From assembly GCF_036785885.1 (NCBI RefSeq), contig NC_092326.1:42680287-42744286 (forward strand): a stretch of DNA of 64,000 bases, in the 5' to 3' direction. Positions 58,876 to 64,000 of this stretch are shown piece by piece. Made by a program: the position numbers and the translations under genes. Source of the DNA: Coffea arabica (lineage: Eukaryota; Streptophyta; Magnoliopsida; Gentianales; Rubiaceae). How positions within the stretch are numbered: the first letter of the stretch is position 1; each line of letters starts with the position of its first letter. The notes under the pieces were generated by a model. That model was not told where the DNA came from and did no database searches. It was given only the letters and a program-made list of their open reading frames with translations.

Positions 58876-59226
58876 GACAAAAAGAATTCCACCCAAGGGA
58901 CCCACTATCACATGGCAGCCCAAGTCCTAGGCCTGCTGCCAATGATGCACTATTAGACTCAATTGCTCTCCCACTCCACTCCTGCTGCCCGATGGAAGCT
59001 GACGCCGACGAAACAATCCCGAACCCTTTCAGGAGCGAAACATAAGTTGTTGCTGCTCCAATCTGAGCAGCTTTTTGTAGTAATGCTGTTGCAGACATGG
59101 CAGGTTGTGGTGCAGGCACATACTACTTACGTTCTTGCCCTACTGTTCCAAAAATTGATGAATCATAATTTGCCAGCTGCCCCCCAATTTTCACCCCTTC
59201 TGCTACTTCAAGCCTCAAATTTATAA
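58870..59226 (-). pseudogene. Captured IDD-type C2H2 zinc-finger gene piece (C-terminal region)
   Basis: Minus-strand sequence includes LANYDSSIFGTVGQERK, then a TAG codon, then PAPQPAMSATALLQKAAQIG, LLKGFGI and LGLGLPCDSGS. MSATALLQKAAQMGA and the GLGLPCD phrase are typical of the C-terminal half of INDETERMINATE DOMAIN transcription factors. The zinc fingers are absent. The in-frame stop and truncation mean it cannot make an IDD protein. Antisense transcription from it could in principle affect a parental IDD gene, but nothing here shows that. Confidence 0.82.
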
Positions 59227-59499
59227 TTCAAATCTACGATCTTGACGGGTCAGCCAAAGCTCTCCCTTTCTAGATTTGCAGGTTCCCTCCTTTAGAGCCT
59301 AAAATGCCCTTGATATTTAGTCGTGCATCTCACGAGATAATGCTTTCCGTCAATTTTAACCGCTGGATCTGACAGAAGGGGCATGAATATGCTATTTTAT
59401 TAGATCGAGAGCCAAAACTTTACCGTTAATTGTTGGAGGGCTAAAACTTTACCTGGTAAAAAGTTGGAGGGACATTGGAATTCTTTTCCCTTTGCTAAA

Positions 59500-60016
59500 T
59501 AGGAAAGGGCGTTGAAAAGTTGGAATAACCTTGTTTGGAAAGGGATTTTCTATCTAAAAATCTCTACGTTTGCTGCGAACACATTTTCAATCATTTTTTT
59601 ATCTCATATATATCAAATCGTTACAGTACATTTTTTATAAAAATTTCTAAAAATTGCAATCCAAACGCGGATTGGTGACTCTCAATTCCTAAGTGAATTG
59701 GTGGATTTTGTTAATTCCTATATTTGTTTCCAAGATAATTTTTTTTAAACATTTTTTAATCAACTCACATTTTTTACCCTCACCATCTCTCCATTCTTTG
59801 CCATTCCATCTCTTCTTACCACTCCTCTCTTTCTCTATGGCATCTTAGAAACTTTTCCCTTGCTGCTATCACTCACCATGGCATCTTATAAATTTCTGCC
59901 TTTGCCCTTACTAGTGTCACTCCTTTCTCACTAGGGCTGTCAATCGGATCATCTAAGTCGGATTTTAATAGACCTAGATAAGACTCACTTAGTTTGTGGG
60001 ACATTTGGGTTTCAAC
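59500..60016. other. Intergenic region with MITE remnants
   Basis: A diverged relative of the 56234 MITE lies at about 59560-59670 (ends ...aattgcaatccaaacgcgg). A hAT-like start, TAGGGCTGTCAATCGG, occurs at 59932 without a visible partner end. Confidence 0.5.
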
Positions 60017-60426
60017 TAGAGCTGTTAAACTTCACGAGTAGTTTGAAAGTTCGTTAGAGCTCGGTTCGATAAGGCTCGAACTCGGCTCTTTAGTTGCGGT
60101 AAATGAGCCAAACTCGAGTTAGAAATGTGCTTGTTTAGTTAACGAGTCGAGTAAGTTCGGTTCGTTTGATATCCGAATAGCTCGTTAGATTTCGTTAATA
60201 AATGGCATATTTGTCATTTTAGAAGTCAAAAATAAAAAAATTGAAAATTATAGATTTCATTGAGGTTAATTTGCACGAGTTCAAGCTCAATCCACATGTA
60301 TATTTGACGAGTTAAGTTCGAACACATTTTAAAGCTCTTTTGCCTAACGAGCTTGAGTCGATATCGGCTCGAATTAAACTCGAGTCGAACTCGGCAACCA
60401 AATATTCGGCTCGATTAACAGCTCTA
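60017..60426. mobile_element. Non-autonomous hAT element with 8-bp target duplication
   Basis: TAGAGCTGTTAA at the left is matched inverted by TTAACAGCTCTA at the right, with GTTTCAAC at 60009-60016 and 60427-60434. The element is 410 bp with a GAGCTCG-rich interior like the element at 15240-15649. No transposase is present. Confidence 0.88.
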
Positions 60427-60714
60427 GTTTCAACTCATGAATTTCAAGCTAATATATATGAAGGTCATATTTGACTCATAATACATTTGGGTTTTAAGCC
60501 TAATTCGAGTTCAACTCAAACTCATTTATTACCCCTTAATTTTGTTAATACAATCACTATAATCATTAAGTAGTAAAGTTAATTTAAAATTAACAACATT
60601 AAAATTACACACAAACCATAAATGTTCATTAAAAATACATAAATAAAAAAATTTTCAACAATAATTGTCTCTAATTCTTTTAAAATACATGAAAAAAATA
60701 ATAAAAGATGAATA
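60427..60714. other. AT-rich stretch before the copia element
   Basis: Nothing recognised. Confidence 0.5.
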
Positions 60715-63700
60715 TGTTATGAAACAATTAAAAGTATGGATGTCCCTTTGTATTTCTAAGAGGATTAATTCTTGATTTATGGTTACATTATGTATAGAAG
60801 ATACAATCCATAAATCTATTCATGTAGTGGAGAAATCGTTTCATAAATTTTTTCATATTATTGTAGTAGTGAGTGTTTAATAGGATTTATGTACTTTTGA
60901 TCTTATAGTACCTATATATAGAGGTACATTGACACCCTTTGTATGGACTTTTGTATTAGTTGGAATAATAAGATAATCACTCTCTATTTCTCTATTTCTT
61001 TCTCTAATATCTCCAATATTTCACTTGATATTATAGTAGTTTATTTTATTAGTTTTACAATACATTATCAGCACGAGTCTCTATTTTTGAGCAAAAGGTG
61101 AAAACGGAGGCTCTATCTTGAACAAAAGTGAAACACAAGATTTTGTCGAAATTCTGCTCGCATTTCTTCAAGTAAATTCTGAGGTAAATTTCTAACTCAC
61201 AAACTTGTTTCAATTTCTTATGGATAATATTTGAATTATCACAAAAAATACAAGTGCCTATTGCTGAACAATCACTAAACACAAACATATACTGTTTGAC
61301 ACCTTTGAGGTAATATTTCATCTTTTAATTCTACTTATTTATCTTTAAAATTATTTGTTATAAATACTTATATTCTGATGCAACGAGTTTTGGAGATGCT
61401 ATTATAGAAAATCAATTATGTTTGCAGATCCACTTGTCCTTTGAAATACTTAAAGAAAAAGATTCGATCACCTGAAAATGGTCGTTCTTTAACAAAAAGA
61501 TTTGGCCACCAGAAGATGGTCATTATTTCAAAAGCCTGGTATGATAAATTTACCTATGGTTACAAAAACATAATTCTGCTATGTTTAGAGTTATTTCTTA
61601 GTTGAAAATAATATTCTCTACATATTTCTCAAATATGCTTTTGTAGTAGCATTATTGAGAGAAAATTTGAGAAGTATTTTGTACTTATTGCATACTAGTT
61701 CTAGTCCATTCCCAGAAGTGAATGCGACTAAATTTCAATTTATTAGTTATAGTTGTTGCCATGACTATAATTTTGGTAAATATATATTTTACCATGACAA
61801 GAGAAAAAATTACCACTTGAAGTGAGATAATATTGATGAGAACAAGAAAATAAGAATCCTAAAGATAAATGTCCCGAAGTACATTTGACGAATAAAAATT
61901 ATAATATCATCTTCACATGGCCAATTTCTTTAAACACCCTGAAGGTGTATGATGATTGATTTAATTAGTTTTTCTTCCTGAAGAAGAAATGGATGTTAAA
62001 CATTTGGGATCAAAGGATTATAGTGATGATATTTGTCTCATAAGAATTATGGTGATAATGATATGTGTCTCATTAATAAGTGCTACTATATAAACTATAT
62101 TCCAACAAAAGAGACAAACATAATCAGTGGTGGTGTTTAAGTGATTGAAAATTTCAGAAGAGCCACTACTATATTTCTCCCTGTAGGAGAAAAGTTTATT
62201 ATAAATAAAGCACTACTTTTTATCATGTCTCGAAAGAATTATTGAATTTGAATATCCGTTGAAATGGATATCAAATTGAGACACTAAATGAGATAATAAT
62301 AGAGATCATGTTTAGAAATCAAATGAGATAAAGGTTAATTATATCATAATAACCATTCGAGAGAGAAATGGTTATCGATATAGTTGTCTTTATTCTCATT
62401 TGATTTATAATCATCACCTGCAGTAAATCAGAAGTTTACTGATCCCAACGGATATATGATTTGACAAAAGTGAGAATATTTGAGAGCCGACAAATATTTA
62501 TACATACCCCCCTTTATATTATATATGGCTCCAAAAGAAATTTAAAATTTATGGCATGTATGAATCACCTTTTACGATTAAATATTGTAAAATATTGATA
62601 GGTGATACATTGAATGATTTATGCTGATGAACCACGATTCTCGACATTAAGGGGAGGAAAAAATCAATCGAAAGAAAATCATCTGAAAAATTGGATTTTC
62701 TCGATTCTCATACAAAATAATGTGAATTGGAAGTTCAAAAAATTATTCATTTGCAGAAAATTGCAAACCAGTTGTCAGATATATTATTAACTCCAAAAGA
62801 GTTATTAAATCAATTATTCCTGCAGGAAATACCTTGATTAAAATTAATGTCCCTGAAGGACATGCACAAGTGCTACAAATAAATTTAAGGCCGGCCTACC
62901 TAAATAAGGTATAAATTGATTTCAAATATCTCCGGAGATTAAATGTCATGACAAAATTCAACTTCTTGAAGAGGTTGCTCCTGAAGAGCCAACTTCTGAA
63001 GAAAATGAAATCATAAAAAAATTTAATTTGAGCCTAATAAAATATAGCATTTGATATTATAGAAATTGATGAAGATCATGAATCTATATCGGTTGATGAA
63101 TGTCGGTATAGAAATGATTGTTCAAAGTGGAAAGATACAATCCAATCTGAATTGGATTTATTGGTTAAAAGAAAAGTTTTTTGACTTGTAGTCCAAACAC
63201 CTAAATGTGTAAAGCTAATAGCTTAAGGATTTTCACAAAGGTCTGAATTTGATTATGATGAAACGTATTCACCTGTAGTGGATGCTATCACATTTAGATA
63301 TCTTGTGAGTTTTGCAGTACATGAAAAATTAGATATGCATGAAAATTTTGAAAATGATATTTATATGAGAATCCCCGAAGGATTCAACATGCCTGAAGCA
63401 TGCAAATCAACTTCTAAAAATATTTATTCTATTAAATTACAAAGATCTTTGTATGGGTTTAAACAATCTGGACGTATGTGGTATAACCGCCTTAATGAAT
63501 GTCTAACTAAAGAAGGTTATACCAATGATCCAATATGTCCATGCGTTTTTATCAAGAAAAATGGATCAAATTTTGTGATAATTGTTGTATATGTTAATTT
63601 AATTGGAACTCCTGAAGAGATTCAAAATAATGTTGAATATTTGAGAAAGAATTTGAGATCAAACATTTTGGAAAAACGAAATTTTGTCTTGGTTTACAAA

Positions 63701-64000
63701 TTGAGCATTTGAAAGGTGGAATTTTTATCCACCAAACTGCATATACCCAAAAGGTATTAAAGCAGTTTTATATGGATAAGGCACATATATTAAGTACTCC
63801 AATGGTCGTCAGATCATTAGATCTTAATAAGGATCCTTTTAGACCGCGAGAGGAAAGAAATACTTGGTCCTGAAGTACCATATTTCAGTGCAATTGGCAA
63901 AGAATATTGAAATGCGATGATTAAAAGATCTCAAATAATGTTTGCATCAGGGGGAGAAATTAATACACAAGAATAGTGTACTCTTTTTCCTTCACTAGGG
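60715..64000 (+). mobile_element. Ty1/copia retrotransposon, broken, 5' part
   Basis: A probable 5' LTR runs from TGTTATGAAAC (60715) to about 61064 (TACAATACA) and is followed by a primer-binding-like TTATCAGCACGAG. Gag-like remnants follow around 61400-61900 and copia reverse-transcriptase sequence around 63240-63720 (DETYSPVVDAITFRYLVSFA, RSLYGFKQSGRMWYNRL). The element leaves the window before its 3' LTR, so its end and target duplication cannot be seen. The reading frame is interrupted many times; it is an old, broken copy. Confidence 0.82.

Larger units (their letters stand above)
58233..59490. mobile_element. Pack-MULE (Mutator-like element with captured gene pieces)
   Basis: The ends GGGAAAAAAGTCCCAATGG and, inverted, GGGAAAAGAATTCCAATGT continue as inverted repeats for about 120 bp. 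The 9-bp duplication TTTGCTAAA flanks the element exactly (58224-58232 and 59491-59499), the size made by Mutator transposases. The interior carries no transposase but two gene-derived stretches: an unrecognised one on the plus strand and an IDD zinc-finger piece on the minus strand. That makes it a Pack-MULE. The exact 9-bp repeats suggest a fairly recent insertion. Confidence 0.92.

Noticed and set aside
59932-60016. A further hAT element starting TAGGGCTGTCAATCGG
   Set aside because: No matching inverted end or target duplication was found; it may be a remnant.
1-64000. CRISPR array, phage or bacterial-type system
   Set aside because: Repeats here are plant transposons and tandem duplications; no spaced short repeats or cas-like genes occur, and the genes are plant nuclear genes with introns.

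Overview
This is a nuclear segment of a eudicot plant genome, probably an asterid. The evidence is intron-rich genes with GT-AG splicing, AT-rich intergenic DNA, plant gene families (CYBDOM cytochrome b561, VTC4-type inositol monophosphatase, INT-type inositol transporter, RABA5 GTPase), a plant tRNA-Leu, and plant repeats of many classes: solo LTR, copia remnant, Helitrons, hAT elements, Pack-MULE, MITEs and SINEs. I cannot name the species from sequence alone.

Layout. About 0.18-8.43 kb and 21.58-24.14 kb are two copies of one segment, each carrying a complete minus-strand cytochrome b561/DOMON gene. Copy 1 was later split by a 3.47 kb solo LTR 88 bp past its stop codon and by a 2.17 kb Helitron about 260 bp upstream of its start codon. 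Copy 2 keeps both empty sites, so each insertion can be placed to the base. Between the copies lie three intron-containing gene fragments on the plus strand: the MO25/Cab39 C-terminus, an unrecognised gene, and a GH47 alpha-mannosidase with a stop codon. They are followed by a classical Helitron 3' end at 15097. A complete 11-exon inositol/L-galactose-1-phosphate phosphatase gene lies at 17.46-20.98 kb.

From 24 to 32.8 kb I see no gene, only simple repeats, poly-G tracts and a SINE. An armadillo-repeat gene without a U-box (32.8-34.9 kb, plus) is followed by an INT4-like inositol transporter (39.45-41.98 kb, minus); the same gene pair is adjacent in Arabidopsis. A tRNA-Leu(CAG) is at 46.7 kb, a RABA5a-like Rab GTPase at 54.4-55.7 kb with a probable long spliced 5' leader, and a Pack-MULE at 58.2-59.5 kb carrying a piece of an IDD zinc-finger gene and a second unrecognised fragment. 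The last 3.3 kb is the 5' part of a broken Ty1/copia element running off the window.

Function. The genes do not form an operon-like unit. The phosphatase and the transporter both touch inositol metabolism, and the phosphatase (ascorbate synthesis) and the cytochromes b561 (ascorbate-linked electron transfer) both touch ascorbate. I read this as coincidence unless expression data say otherwise. The most notable content is structural: a recent gene duplication with datable insertions, non-canonical GC-AG introns in both duplicates, and several transposons that captured or flank gene pieces.
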